A DNA stretch of 64,000 bases from Paraconexibacter antarcticus (GCF_024220175.1 NZ_CP098502.1:1798001-1862000); one strand, 5' to 3'; shown: positions 8,658 through 17,109, counted from the stretch's first letter. Program-made: numbers and translations. Notes: generated by a model not told the origin, from the letters alone.

Positions 8658-9908
8658 GTGGGCCCGGTCCCCTCACCCCCGAGCGAGGTCACGATCAGCG
8701 AGGCGCGCGAGCTCGCGGGCGCGTGGGCGCGCGACCTCGACGTCATCGCGCGCGAGATGTTCGAGTACCTCACCGCGCGGATCCCGGAGGCGTCCGCCGA
8801 CCCGGAGATCGCCGGGCTGACGCTCGCCTCGTGCGCGTCGAACACCGAGGCGGTGCTGTCGATGATCCGGCACGGCATCCCGGCGTCGGCGACCGAGGCG
8901 CCCGTCGCCGCGCTCGAGCACGCGCGGAAGATGGCGGGCCGCAGCGGCGGGATCGACGCGACGCTCCGCTTCTACCGGCTCGGGCACGCGTTCTTCTGGG
9001 AGCGCTGGAGCGCCGCGCTCGTCGACGCCGTCGAGGACCGCGACCGGCTCGTCACCGCCCTGCGCGAGACCGCCGCCTTCGTCTTCGACTACATCGACTC
9101 GATCTCGGCGCGGGTCGGGGCCGAGCACATCGCCGAGCGCGAGCGGCGCCAGCGGCGCGCGGCGATCGTCCGGGCGGACGTCGTGCGCGCCGTGCTCGCG
9201 GGGGAGGACGTCGACGTCGCGGCCGCCGAGCGCGCGCTCGGTCGCCCGCTCGCCGGCCCGCAGCTCGCCTTCCTCTGCTGGACGACGGGCGACCCGGCGC
9301 CGCTCGAGCGCGCGGCGCTCGCCGTCGCCCACGCGGTCGGGACCGCGCGCCCGCTGCTCCTGCCCGACGGCCCGAACGCCCTCGGCGGCTGGGTGGCGCC
9401 GGCCGCCGCGCGTGCCGTCCCGCCGCCGGACCTCCTGCTCGCGGCCGCCCGCGACGCCGCGCCCGAGGCACACGTCGCGCTCGGCGAGGTCGCCGCCGGG
9501 CTCGCGGGCTTCCGCTCGAGCCGCCGCCAGGCCGAGCGCGCGCGCCGGATCGCGGTGCTCGCCGAACGCCGGGCGCCGTCGGTCACCCGCTACGCGGACG
9601 TCGCGCTCGCCGACCTGCTCGCGCGTGACGTCGAGGCGGCGCGCGCGTTCGTCGCCGCCGAGCTCGGCGGCCTCGCCGCCGGCGACCCCGCGGCGGCCCG
9701 CGCGCGGGCCGCGCTGCGGGAGGTCGTCGCCCCGCAGGGCGGCCTCGCGGCCGCCGCCCGCGCGCTCGGGCTGCACCGCAACACGGTGCTCCAGCGGGTC
9801 CGCCGCGCCGAGGAGCTCCGCGGCCGCCCGGCGACCGAGCGCCCCGCCGAGCTGCACGCCGCGCTGCTGCTCGCGGACGTCCTCGGGCCCGCCGTCCTCG
9901 CCGACTGA
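8658..9908 (+). CDS. PucR/CdaR-type transcriptional regulator
   Basis: The 416-residue protein has an N-terminal all-helical sensor region (about 10-160), a middle GGDEF-like CdaR region, and a C-terminal PucR helix-turn-helix with GGLAAAARALGLHRNTVLQR, the diagnostic LH-RNTV-RV motif of this family. The GTG at 8658 has no Shine-Dalgarno but a GACGCT hexamer 6 nt upstream, so the transcript may be leaderless. It is followed 136 bp downstream by a membrane desaturase gene with three palindromes in between. Regulators of this type often control the adjacent gene, which is a reasonable inference here. Confidence 0.85.
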   Translation: MGPVPSPPSEVTISEARELAGAWARDLDVIAREMFEYLTARIPEASADPEIAGLTLASCASNTEAVLSMIRHGIPASATEAPVAALEHARKMAGRSGGIDATLRFYRLGHAFFWERWSAALVDAVEDRDRLVTALRETAAFVFDYIDSISARVGAEHIAERERRQRRAAIVRADVVRAVLAGEDVDVAAAERALGRPLAGPQLAFLCWTTGDPAPLERAALAVAHAVGTARPLLLPDGPNALGGWVAPAAARAVPPPDLLLAAARDAAPEAHVALGEVAAGLAGFRSSRRQAERARRIAVLAERRAPSVTRYADVALADLLARDVEAARAFVAAELGGLAAGDPAAARARAALREVVAPQGGLAAAARALGLHRNTVLQRVRRAEELRGRPATERPAELHAALLLADVLGPAVLAD

Positions 9909-9927
9909 TCGCGCCCTGGCGCGTCCA

Positions 9928-9955
9928 CCGCCGCGGCGGTGTGCGATGTGCACAT
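9928..9955. promoter_or_regulatory. Two perfect palindromes after the PucR-type gene
   Basis: CCGCCGCGGCGG (9928-9939) and ATGTGCACAT (9946-9955) are perfect palindromes 6 bp apart in the 136-bp gap between the regulator and the desaturase gene. The second is AT-richer than its surroundings and is a reasonable operator candidate. The first may simply be GC-biased sequence. Confidence 0.35.
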
Positions 9956-9998
9956 AGCGGTGGGCGCACTCACCCTTACCGCCGGGACCCACCGGCGC

Positions 9999-10013
9999 GT
10001 ACGGTGTGCGTAC
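9999..10013 (+). promoter_or_regulatory. Inverted repeat overlapping the likely desaturase promoter
   Basis: GTACG GTGTG CGTAC is a perfect 5-5-5 inverted repeat. It contains TACGGT (10000-10005), which resembles the -10 hexamers seen before other genes here; a transcript would start near 10012 and give a leader of about 30 nt carrying GAGGAG before the ATG at 10045. A protein bound to the repeat would cover the promoter. Confidence 0.4.
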
Positions 10014-10044
10014 TGTCCCGCCGTCCCCTGAGGAGCACGCCCTG

Positions 10045-10956
10045 ATGTCGACCGCCGAGCCCCCGGTGACCGTCCGCCGGATCCCGAACCCCGCCGAGCC
10101 CGTCCCGGCCGTCGCGGTCCCGACGCTGCTGCTGCTCGTCGCGGGCCTGGCGACGTGGATCGCAACGACCGTGCTCTACGTCTCCGGCGATCTGTCGGCG
10201 TGGATCACGATCCCGGTCCTCGCCGTCGCGGGCTACCTGCTCTTCACCGTCGCGCACGACGCGGGCCACCACTCGGCGTCGAACGTCAAGTGGCTCAACG
10301 ACCTCATGGGGCGCCTGGCCACGCCGGTCTTCGCGCTGCACGCCGCCTTCCCGGTCTGGCGCTTCATCCACATGCAGCACCACCGCTTCACGAACCACGA
10401 CGACGGCGATGACCCCGACCACTACACGATGCGCGGGCCGGCCTGGCAGAAGCCGCTGCGCTGGCTCACGATCGACTACCACTACGTCACCTTCTACCTG
10501 CCGCGGCTGCGCACCCGCAAGCGCAAGGAGCAGGTCGAGGCCGTCGCGTTCCTCCTCGTCGGCATCCTCGTCCCGGTCGCGCTCATCGCCACGGGCAACG
10601 TCGTCACCTGGCTCGTCGTGCTCTTCGTCCCCTCGCGGCTGGCGATCCTGTGGCTCGCCTACGCCTTCGACTACCTCCCGCACCACGGGCTGCACCACAA
10701 GCCGAGCGAGGACCGCCTGAAGACGACGCGCAACCGCATCGGCGGCGAGCGCTGGGCGTCCCTGCTGCTGCTCTACCAGAACTACCACCTCGTCCATCAC
10801 CTGCACCCGGTCGTCCCCTTCTACCGCTACATCGCGGTCTGGCGGCGGGGCGAGCCCGACTACCTCGCGGGGGACCCGGCGCTCTCGACCCTCGGCGGCC
10901 GTGAGATCACGTCGGACGAGTACCGCCGGATGCGGGAGCTCGTGGACCACCACTGA
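10045..10956 (+). CDS. Membrane fatty acid desaturase / carotene hydroxylase-like di-iron protein
   Basis: The 303-residue integral membrane protein carries the histidine boxes of the membrane di-iron oxygenase superfamily: HDAGHH, HMQHHRFTNH and HLVHHLHP, with an additional PHHGLHHKP. The spacing QNYHLVHHLHPVVPFYR resembles CrtR-type carotene hydroxylases as well as acyl desaturases, so the substrate (lipid or carotenoid) stays open. The ATG at 10045 is chosen because GAGGAG lies 9 nt upstream; an in-frame GTG at 10006 is right at the predicted promoter. It probably responds to the PucR-type regulator upstream. Its 3' end overlaps the convergent metallo-beta-lactamase gene by 50 bp. Confidence 0.85.
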   Translation: MSTAEPPVTVRRIPNPAEPVPAVAVPTLLLLVAGLATWIATTVLYVSGDLSAWITIPVLAVAGYLLFTVAHDAGHHSASNVKWLNDLMGRLATPVFALHAAFPVWRFIHMQHHRFTNHDDGDDPDHYTMRGPAWQKPLRWLTIDYHYVTFYLPRLRTRKRKEQVEAVAFLLVGILVPVALIATGNVVTWLVVLFVPSRLAILWLAYAFDYLPHHGLHHKPSEDRLKTTRNRIGGERWASLLLLYQNYHLVHHLHPVVPFYRYIAVWRRGEPDYLAGDPALSTLGGREITSDEYRRMRELVDHH

Positions 10957-11908
10957 CCGGCGCCGGCAGGGCCGCGACCCCGATGTCGCGGCCGACCGCC
11001 GCGATCTCCTCGGGCCAGACCGCGAGGTTGACGTTCAGCGAGAACCCGGTCGGGGCGTCGACCGGCCGCAGGAAGTCGTCGAAGTGGCTCGCCACGACGA
11101 CGTCCGGCTGCAGGCGGCCGAGGATGCGCGGCCAGTAGCCGGGGGTGAAGCGGCGCCCGGCGATGCCCGCGAGGAAGACGTCGACGCCGCCGGTCGGCAC
11201 CTCGTCGTCGAGGAGGTTCGCGCTCCCCTGGTGGTACAGGCGCAGGCCGGCGACCTCGATCTCGATCCCGAAGACCTGCCCGCAGCGGTACGCGCCGGTG
11301 TTGAAGCCGTCGATGTGGTCGCAGGTGAGCTCACCGTCGGACGGCACCTTGAGGCCGAGGAGGAGCTTCGAGTGGGCGCTGCGGTGGAAGCGGACGACGA
11401 ACGGCCCGAGCTCGTAGGCCTGCCGCGGGACGACCTGCACCGCACGGTCGCCGACGCCGAAGGCGTGCATGAGGCGGCCAAGCGAGGCCGACCCGTACGC
11501 CGTCGCGCCGGTGCGCCGGCAGAGCTCCGGCACGTCGATCGCGTGGTCGAAGTGGGTGTGGCCGACGAGCACGCCGGCGACCGGGCCGGGCGGCGTGAGG
11601 AAGCGCGCGTGCAGGAGCGGGTCGGCGAGGGCGGGGCGGCGGCCGAGCAGCGCGCGCGGCGGGACACGGGAGACGTACGGGTCGATGTAGAGCGTCTGTC
11701 CCTCGGCGGTGAGGCGGTAGCCGGCGGTGCCGAGCCACTCGAGCTCGACGCCGGCGGGGAGGTGGAGCGGGCGCCGGGCGAGCTCGGCGAACGCGTCGGC
11801 GTCCGCCCGCCGGCGGTCCTGCCGCTCGGCGACGAAGCGGGCGAGGCTCGCGAGGTGCCCGGGGATCCGGGCGACGGTCCCGAGCCCGTCGAGGGGGCCG
11901 GGCGTCAT
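10907..11908 (-). CDS. Metallo-beta-lactamase-fold hydrolase (UlaG-like)
   Basis: The 333-residue protein has the metal-binding motif HTHFDHAID and downstream His/Asp positions (HRSAHS, CDHIDGFN, VVASHFDDF) of an MBL-fold metal-dependent hydrolase; the early ELEWLGTAGYRL segment is typical of the UlaG-like branch, which includes lactonases and phosphodiesterases. No signal peptide is evident. Its ATG overlaps the stop codon of the decapeptide-repeat gene by 4 bp (ATGA), so the two proteins are probably made together and may work together. The last 17 codons overlap the convergent desaturase gene. Substrate unknown. Confidence 0.85.
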   Translation of the reverse strand: MTPGPLDGLGTVARIPGHLASLARFVAERQDRRRADADAFAELARRPLHLPAGVELEWLGTAGYRLTAEGQTLYIDPYVSRVPPRALLGRRPALADPLLHARFLTPPGPVAGVLVGHTHFDHAIDVPELCRRTGATAYGSASLGRLMHAFGVGDRAVQVVPRQAYELGPFVVRFHRSAHSKLLLGLKVPSDGELTCDHIDGFNTGAYRCGQVFGIEIEVAGLRLYHQGSANLLDDEVPTGGVDVFLAGIAGRRFTPGYWPRILGRLQPDVVVASHFDDFLRPVDAPTGFSLNVNLAVWPEEIAAVGRDIGVAALPAPVSGGPRAPASGGTRPT

Positions 11909-12858
11909 CGCGGCCGCCCCGGCGCGCCGTCGTCCCCACCGCTGCCGCCGCTGCCGAGCCGGGCCGCGCGGCGCTTGCCGCCGGGCAGCCGCTCGACGAC
12001 GGCGCCGAGCGTGACGAGCGACGGCTCGACCCGCTCGAGCTGGTCGCCGATCGCCGCGACGCGTCGCTCGACCGCCCGGATGTCGGCGGGGAGCTCGGGC
12101 AGGGTCTGCAGCCGGTCGGCGAGGGCCGAGAGCACGACCTCGAGCTCGCGGAGGTTGCCGAGCTCGACCGAGAGGCCGGCGAGTGCGCTCAGCGGCCCGT
12201 CCTCGGCGACGAGCTGCTCGATCGGGCCGTCCTTCGCGAGCAGGCGGTCGAGCGCGCCGTCGTGCTCGATGAGGCGGCTGACGCTCGACTCGGGCTCGAG
12301 CAGGACCGCGATGGCGCCCTCGGGATCGAGGAGCCGGTCGATGAGCCCGTCCACCGCGAAGAGCCGCTCGAGCACGCCGTCCTCCTCGAGGACACGGTCG
12401 AGCGTCCCGCCGGGCATCGTGAGCCGGTCGAGCGCGCCGTCCTCGGCGAGCAGGCGGTCGAGCGGCCCGCCCGGCGCGAGGAGCCGGTCGACGGGGCCGC
12501 CGTCGAGCAGCAGCCGGTCGACGGCGCCGTCGTCCCCGAGCAGGCGCTCCACCGCACCGCCGTCGGCGAGCAGCCGGTCGAGCGGGCCGCCGGGCGCGAG
12601 GGCGCGCCCGAGCGGCTGGTCGTCCGAGGTCAGGCGGGCGAGCTGCTCGATGCGGGCGAGCGGCCCGGCCGGGTCCCCGAGCCGCGACAGCGAGTCGAGC
12701 GCGCCGCCCTCGGTGAGCAGCACCCCGAGGCGGTCGATGAGCCCGTCGCGGCGGCGCACCGGGCCGTCGGCGGCGAGCAGGTCGCGCCCGGAGAGCACGA
12801 GCTCGGCGGTGGCGACCGCGGTGCGGGCCGGGAGGAGCGCGAGCGACAGGAGGCCCAT
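11905..12858 (-). CDS. Decapeptide-repeat protein of unknown function
   Basis: I do not recognise this 317-residue protein. A hydrophobic N-terminus (LLSLALLPARTAVATAELVL) is followed by fourteen consecutive 10-residue repeats with consensus [PA]-[LV]-[DE]-R-L-L-x-x-[GD]-G, then a region of about 70 residues predicted to be helical (AVERRVAAIGDQLERVEPS) and a basic, Gly-rich tail. The ATG at 12858 is preferred because GGGGAGG lies 9 nt upstream; the ATG at 12867 would abut that site. It is co-directional with, and 4-bp coupled to, the MBL-fold hydrolase gene, and follows the ABC exporter genes after 90 bp. The N-terminal segment could associate it with the membrane. Confidence 0.7.
   Translation of the reverse strand: MGLLSLALLPARTAVATAELVLSGRDLLAADGPVRRRDGLIDRLGVLLTEGGALDSLSRLGDPAGPLARIEQLARLTSDDQPLGRALAPGGPLDRLLADGGAVERLLGDDGAVDRLLLDGGPVDRLLAPGGPLDRLLAEDGALDRLTMPGGTLDRVLEEDGVLERLFAVDGLIDRLLDPEGAIAVLLEPESSVSRLIEHDGALDRLLAKDGPIEQLVAEDGPLSALAGLSVELGNLRELEVVLSALADRLQTLPELPADIRAVERRVAAIGDQLERVEPSLVTLGAVVERLPGGKRRAARLGSGGSGGDDGAPGRPR
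12196..12615 (-). repeat. Fourteen in-frame 30-bp repeats
   Basis: These 420 bp encode 14 uninterrupted 10-residue units, for example PLDRLLADGG, AVERLLGDDG, AVDRLLLDGG, PVDRLLAPGG, PLDRLLAEDG, ALDRLLAKDG and PIEQLVAEDG. The period is exactly 30 bp throughout. DNA copies have diverged while the protein pattern (hydrophobic at positions 2, 5 and 6; Arg at 4; Gly at 10) is kept, which suggests selection on the protein rather than recent slippage. Confidence 0.85.
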
Positions 12859-12948
12859 GCGGCCCATCCTCCCCGATCCGGTGGGCGGGCGCTCGGCGTC
12901 GTGGCGCGGTGCGGCCCGTTCCGCCGCCTCGCGCGACCGACGCGGGCG

Positions 12949-13749
12949 TCAGGCGAGGTCGCGCCGCGCGAGCCGGCGTCGGGCGACGAGCAGCAGGACG
13001 ACCGCCGCGCCCGTCAGCGCGAGGAACGGCCAGGGCCGCAGGCCGCGGGTGATCGCCGCCCCGGGGTCGTAGTAGCCGAACGGCGTCGCCCAGCGGAGCG
13101 GGTCGAGGGCCGAGGAGAGCCCGGCGACGACCGAGACGAGGTAGGCCGCGACGACGAGCGTCACCGCCAGCCCGAGGGCGCGGCCACGGGTGTCCGCGTA
13201 CGCCGAGGCGACGACGCCGACCGCGGCGACGAACGCCGTCAGCGGCAGGAGCTGGAGCGGCGCCCAGGCGAGGCTCGCCAGCCCGGCGTGCCGCAGGTCG
13301 GGGGAGAGGACCCCGCCGAACACCGCCCCGCCGAGCGCGGCGAGCAGGATGACGACCTCGGCCACCGCCCACACGACGAGCGCCGCGCCGAGGAAACGGG
13401 CGCGCGCGATCGGGGCGGTGAAGAGCAGCTGCGCGCGGCCGCTGTCGACCTCGCCGGCGACGGACCCCGTCCCGATCGCCAGCGCCGCGGTGAGCGACGT
13501 GATCATGAGCATCGGGTGGTTGAAGCCGAGCCCCATCCACCCGTGCGGCGAGAGGACGTCCGTCGAGCGCGACCCGCTGAACGCGGTGAAGATGCGCGGC
13601 GTGTCCTTGCCGAACGCGTTGCCGAGCGCCACGACGCCGATCGAGTGGTACGTGAGGGCGAGCACGAGGAGGTACGTGAACGCTCCCGTCGCGAGGCCCG
13701 CGATCATCCGCGCCCGCGCCCGCAGCTCGGCCTCGACGAACGGCCTCAT
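12949..13749 (-). CDS. ABC transporter permease (ABC-2 type)
   Basis: The 266-residue protein has six likely membrane segments and the layout of ABC-2-type exporter permeases, including an N-terminal cytoplasmic stretch rich in Arg and Glu before the first helix and a long extracellular loop containing FTAFSGSRSTDVLSPHGW. The central GEVDSGRAQLLFTAPIARAR segment is the typical coupling region of such permeases. Its ATG overlaps the stop of the ATPase gene by 4 bp. Together they form a two-component exporter, possibly for an antibiotic, lipid or other toxic compound, under the NarL-type regulator that begins the operon. Confidence 0.85.
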   Translation of the reverse strand: MRPFVEAELRARARMIAGLATGAFTYLLVLALTYHSIGVVALGNAFGKDTPRIFTAFSGSRSTDVLSPHGWMGLGFNHPMLMITSLTAALAIGTGSVAGEVDSGRAQLLFTAPIARARFLGAALVVWAVAEVVILLAALGGAVFGGVLSPDLRHAGLASLAWAPLQLLPLTAFVAAVGVVASAYADTRGRALGLAVTLVVAAYLVSVVAGLSSALDPLRWATPFGYYDPGAAITRGLRPWPFLALTGAAVVLLLVARRRLARRDLA

Positions 13750-14630
13750 CGCCCGTCCCCGTAGAGCTCGATGAACGTGTCCTCGAGCGACGCGGGCTCG
13801 ACGGTGAGGTCGGTGAGCCCGGGGGTGGCGAGCAGCGCCCGGAGCGGCTCGAGGTCGGCGCGGGCCACCCGGCCGGTGAGGACGTGCCCGTCGACGTGGG
13901 GGTCGGCGAGGCCGGGCACGGCGGCCGGCGGCGTCGTGTCGAAGAGCGCGCGCACCCGGCGGGCCGCGAGGTCGGCGAGCGCCGCGACCGGCCGGTGCGC
14001 GAGCAGCCGCCCCGCGCGCACCATCGCGACCGTGTCGCAGACGTCCTCGACCTCCGAGAGCGTGTGGGAGGAGAGGAAGACGGTCCCGCCGCGCGCGGCG
14101 ATCCGGCGGATGAGCTCCTCGAAGCGGCGGTGCGCGAGCGGGTCCAGGCGGTTGGCGGGCTCGTCGAGGATGACGAGGTCGGGCCGGTGCTGGACGGCCT
14201 GCACGAGCGCGAGCTTCTGGACCATGCCGCCGGAGTACTCGCCGACCGGGCGCGCGAGGTCGCGGCCGGAGAGCCCGAGCAGGTCGGCGGCCATGTCGCG
14301 GTCCGGCGCACCGCGACGGTGGAGCGCGGCGAGCAGGTCGAGGTTGCGGCGCCCGCTCAGCGTCCGGTAGAAGGCCGGGTCCGCGGGCATGTAGCCGACG
14401 CGGGCGCGAGCCGCGGGCTCGGAGGCGGGGACGTCCCAGAGCAGCGCCTGCCCGGCGGTCGGCCGCAGCAGCCCGACGAGGAGCTCGATCGTCGTGCTCT
14501 TGCCGGCGCCGTTCGCGCCGAGGAAGCCGGTCACCGACCCCGGCTCCACGTCGAGGTCGAGGGCCTCGACGCCGACCGCCGCGCCCCAGCGCTTCGTGAG
14601 GCCGGCGCACCGGATCGGGGGCGCGGCCAT
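13746..14630 (-). CDS. ABC transporter ATP-binding protein
   Basis: The 294-residue ATPase has Walker A GANGAGKST, a Q-loop region, the signature YSGGMVQKL, Walker B LVILDEPAN and the H-loop LSSHTLSE. The Walker B context reads DEPANRLDP rather than the usual DEPTNGLDP, a mild deviation outside the catalytic Glu. A C-terminal extension of about 80 residues is typical of drug or antibiotic ABC-2 exporters. It begins 6 bp after the response-regulator stop and overlaps the permease gene, so regulator, ATPase and permease form one operon. Confidence 0.9.
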   Translation of the reverse strand: MAAPPIRCAGLTKRWGAAVGVEALDLDVEPGSVTGFLGANGAGKSTTIELLVGLLRPTAGQALLWDVPASEPAARARVGYMPADPAFYRTLSGRRNLDLLAALHRRGAPDRDMAADLLGLSGRDLARPVGEYSGGMVQKLALVQAVQHRPDLVILDEPANRLDPLAHRRFEELIRRIAARGGTVFLSSHTLSEVEDVCDTVAMVRAGRLLAHRPVAALADLAARRVRALFDTTPPAAVPGLADPHVDGHVLTGRVARADLEPLRALLATPGLTDLTVEPASLEDTFIELYGDGR

Positions 14631-14636
14631 CGGGCG

Positions 14637-15278
14637 TCACGACCCGCCGAGCAGCCCGTGGTCGAGGGCGTAGCGGACGAGCTCGGCGCGGCTCGAGCGG
14701 CCGAGCTTCTGCTGGATGTGGGCGCGGTGCGTCTCCACCGTCCGGACGGAGAGGAAGAGCTGCTCGCCGATCTCGGCGTTCGTGTGGCCGAGGGCGATGA
14801 GCCGCAGGACCTCCGCCTCGCGCTCGGAGAGGTCGCCGGGGGGGCCGGGGGCCTGCTCGGGCGTCGTCGCCAGACGCGCGCCCAGCGCCGGGTTGAGGTA
14901 CGTCTGGCCCGCCGCGGCCCGGCGGACCGCCTCGACGAGCTCGGCGTCCGCGGCCTCCTTGAGGACGTACCCGACGGCGCCGGCCCGCAGGGCGTGGCGC
15001 GCGTACTCGGGGTCCTCCTGCATCGTGAGGATGACGGTGCGCGTCCCGGGCGAGCGCTCGGCGACGCGCGGGATCGCCTCGAGGGACGTCGGGGTGCCGG
15101 GCATGTTGAGGTCGAGGACCAGGACGTCGGGCTTGTAGCCGAGGACGGCGCGCAGGGCGCCGTCGACGTCGGCCGCCTCGGCGACGACCTCGAACTCGTC
15201 GTCGGTGTCGAGCAGGAGGCGCAGGCCGGCGCGGACGACACCGTGGTCGTCGGCGAGCACGATGCGGATCGGCGTCAT
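14637..15278 (-). CDS. NarL/FixJ-type response regulator
   Basis: The 213-residue protein has a receiver domain (phospho-Asp in DVLVLDLNMPG, Lys in VGYVLKEAA) and a C-terminal LuxR-type helix-turn-helix (LSEREAEVLRLIALGHTNAEI, HRAHIQQKLGRSSRAEL). The partner is almost certainly the divergent GAF sensor kinase that starts 68 bp away. It is the first gene of the ABC exporter operon and probably regulates it. A TAGGGT hexamer lies 8 nt before the ATG and no Shine-Dalgarno is present, so the message is probably leaderless. Confidence 0.93.
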   Translation of the reverse strand: MTPIRIVLADDHGVVRAGLRLLLDTDDEFEVVAEAADVDGALRAVLGYKPDVLVLDLNMPGTPTSLEAIPRVAERSPGTRTVILTMQEDPEYARHALRAGAVGYVLKEAADAELVEAVRRAAAGQTYLNPALGARLATTPEQAPGPPGDLSEREAEVLRLIALGHTNAEIGEQLFLSVRTVETHRAHIQQKLGRSSRAELVRYALDHGLLGGS

Positions 15279-15346
15279 GGGTCCAGACCCTAACCGGGTG
15301 GGTGGTTGGCACGGGGCCGCGGCGGTAGTGTCACCGCTCACACACG
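15279..15346. promoter_or_regulatory. Divergent promoter region, regulator/sensor kinase
   Basis: This 68-bp gap holds two outward-facing -10-like hexamers: TAGGGT on the minus strand (15292-15287), 8 nt before the regulator ATG, and TAGTGT on the plus strand (15326-15331), 15 nt before the kinase ATG. Both transcripts would have no leader or a leader of only a few nucleotides. No clear -35 elements are visible. Confidence 0.45.
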
Positions 15347-17029
15347 ATGCCGACACCCACGTCGTCCGGCGGACCCGAACCGAGCCACCCCGACAAGCTG
15401 CGCCAGCTGCTCGAGATCGGTCGGTCGCTGACAGCCGAGCTCGATCTCGACGTCCTGCTCGCCCGGGTGCTGGAGACCGCGCGCGACATCTGCGGCGCCC
15501 GCTACGCCGCGCTCGGCGTCCTCGACACCGAGCGCACCGGCCTCGCCCAGTTCCACACGATCGGGGAGGACCGTGCGGTCCACGACGCCATCGGCCACCT
15601 CCCGCGCGGGCGCGGCATCCTCGGCCTCCTCATCGACCAGCCCGTCCCCATCCGGCTGCAGGACGTCTCCCAGCACCCGCGCTCCTACGGCTTCCCGCCG
15701 GGCCACCCGCCGATGCGCGGGTTCCTCGGCGCGCCGATCGTCATCCGCGGCGAGGCGTGGGGCAACCTCTACCTCACCGAGAAGCGCGACGCCGACGACT
15801 TCGACGACGACGACCTCGACGCGATCGTCGTCCTCGCGCAGTGGGCGGCGATCGCGATCGACAACGCGCGCCTCTTCAAGAGCACCGAGGAACGGCGCGT
15901 CGGCCTCGAGCGGGCCGTGCGGGGGATGGAGGCCGCGCGGGACATCGCGCTGGCGCTCGGCGGGGAGACCGACCTCGGCCGTATCCTCGAGCTCATCGTC
16001 AAGCGCGCCCGCGCCCTCGTCGAGGCCGACGCGCTGCTCATCTGGCTCGTGGACGGGGACGTGCTGCGGATCGCCGCGCACGCCGGCAACCCCACCCCGC
16101 CGCCCGACGCCGCCGTCCCGCTCGAGGGGTCGACCTCCGGGGAGACGCTGCGCACCGGGCGATCCCTGCGCATCGACGACGTCTCGGTGCTCGCGATCGC
16201 CCCCGACCGCTTCGGCCTCGGCGGGGTGCGCAGCGCGCTCATCGTCCCGCTCGTCTTCCGCGGCCGCGGGCTCGGGGTCCTCGCCGCCTTCGACCACATC
16301 GGCACGTCCGGGGTGGCGTTCTCCCCGGACGAGGAACGCGCGCTCGAGTCCTTCGCGGCGAGCGCGGCCACCGCCGTCGCCACCGCCCGCAGCGTCGAGG
16401 CGCAGCGGCTGCGGGACTCGATCGCCGCGGCCGAGGCCGAGCGCAAGCGCTGGGCCCGCGACCTGCACGACGAGACGCTGCAGGGCCTCGGCGGGCTGAA
16501 GCTCGCGCTCTCGGCGGCCCTGCGCGCCGACCCGGCCGACGCGCCGGAGCGGATCACCTTCGCGATCGGCGAGGTCGAGCGGCAGATCGCCGCGCTGCGC
16601 GGCATCATCGCCGATCTGCGTCCCCCCGCCCTCGACGAGCTCGGCCTAGAGCCGGCGTTGCGGTCGCTCGTCGAGCGGCAGGCCACCGTGCACGGCCTCG
16701 AGGTCCACGTCTGCCTCGAGCTCGGCGGGCGCCGCCTGGACCCCGAGCTCGAGACGCCCGCCTACCGCGTGGCGCAGGAGGGGCTGACGAACGTCGCCAA
16801 GCACGCAGGCGCGACCCGCGTCGACGTCGGCCTGCGGGTGACCGGCGGCGCCGTCGAGCTCACCATCACCGACGACGGGCACGGCCTGGACCCCGAGCGC
16901 GTGCGCGGCACCTCCGGGTACGGGCTCGTCGGGATGCGCGAGCGGGCCGAGCTGCGCGGCGGGGACCTCGCCATCGGGCCCGGGGAGCACGGCGGGACGA
17001 CGCTCGTCCTCACGCTCCCGGCCACCTGA
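15347..17029 (+). CDS. GAF-GAF sensor histidine kinase (NarL-partner class)
   Basis: The 560-residue soluble kinase has two GAF domains (about 35-175 and 200-350), a HisKA_3 dimerization region with the phospho-acceptor His374 in RDLHDETLQGLGGLKLAL, and a C-terminal HATPase domain (EGLTNVAKHAGATRV, DDGHGLDP, GYGLVGMRERA). The architecture resembles the DevS/DosT group, in which the first GAF domain can bind heme; whether this one does cannot be told from sequence alone. No membrane segment is seen, so it should sense a cytoplasmic or diffusible signal. It is divergent from its likely partner regulator. Confidence 0.92.
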   Translation: MPTPTSSGGPEPSHPDKLRQLLEIGRSLTAELDLDVLLARVLETARDICGARYAALGVLDTERTGLAQFHTIGEDRAVHDAIGHLPRGRGILGLLIDQPVPIRLQDVSQHPRSYGFPPGHPPMRGFLGAPIVIRGEAWGNLYLTEKRDADDFDDDDLDAIVVLAQWAAIAIDNARLFKSTEERRVGLERAVRGMEAARDIALALGGETDLGRILELIVKRARALVEADALLIWLVDGDVLRIAAHAGNPTPPPDAAVPLEGSTSGETLRTGRSLRIDDVSVLAIAPDRFGLGGVRSALIVPLVFRGRGLGVLAAFDHIGTSGVAFSPDEERALESFAASAATAVATARSVEAQRLRDSIAAAEAERKRWARDLHDETLQGLGGLKLALSAALRADPADAPERITFAIGEVERQIAALRGIIADLRPPALDELGLEPALRSLVERQATVHGLEVHVCLELGGRRLDPELETPAYRVAQEGLTNVAKHAGATRVDVGLRVTGGAVELTITDDGHGLDPERVRGTSGYGLVGMRERAELRGGDLAIGPGEHGGTTLVLTLPAT

Positions 17030-17109
17030 GCCGGGACCGTAGAAGCCCGCAATCCGCCGAGGCGTCTTTCCGGATGGCGCGCCCGGCGGGGCGGCGTAGC
17101 GTCCCTTCC

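Noticed and set aside
12196-12615. Regular 30-bp repeats that might suggest a CRISPR-like array
   Set aside because: The repeats are contiguous without spacers, have diverged at the DNA level and keep a reading frame, so they are protein repeats.
10907-14311. Very long open frames antisense or out of phase with clear genes (for example 1134 codons here, 1111 codons at 46440-49775, 863 codons at 5564-8155)
   Set aside because: They are rich in Arg, Gly, Pro and Ala and mirror real genes in another frame. In GC-rich DNA stop codons are rare, so such shadows are expected.
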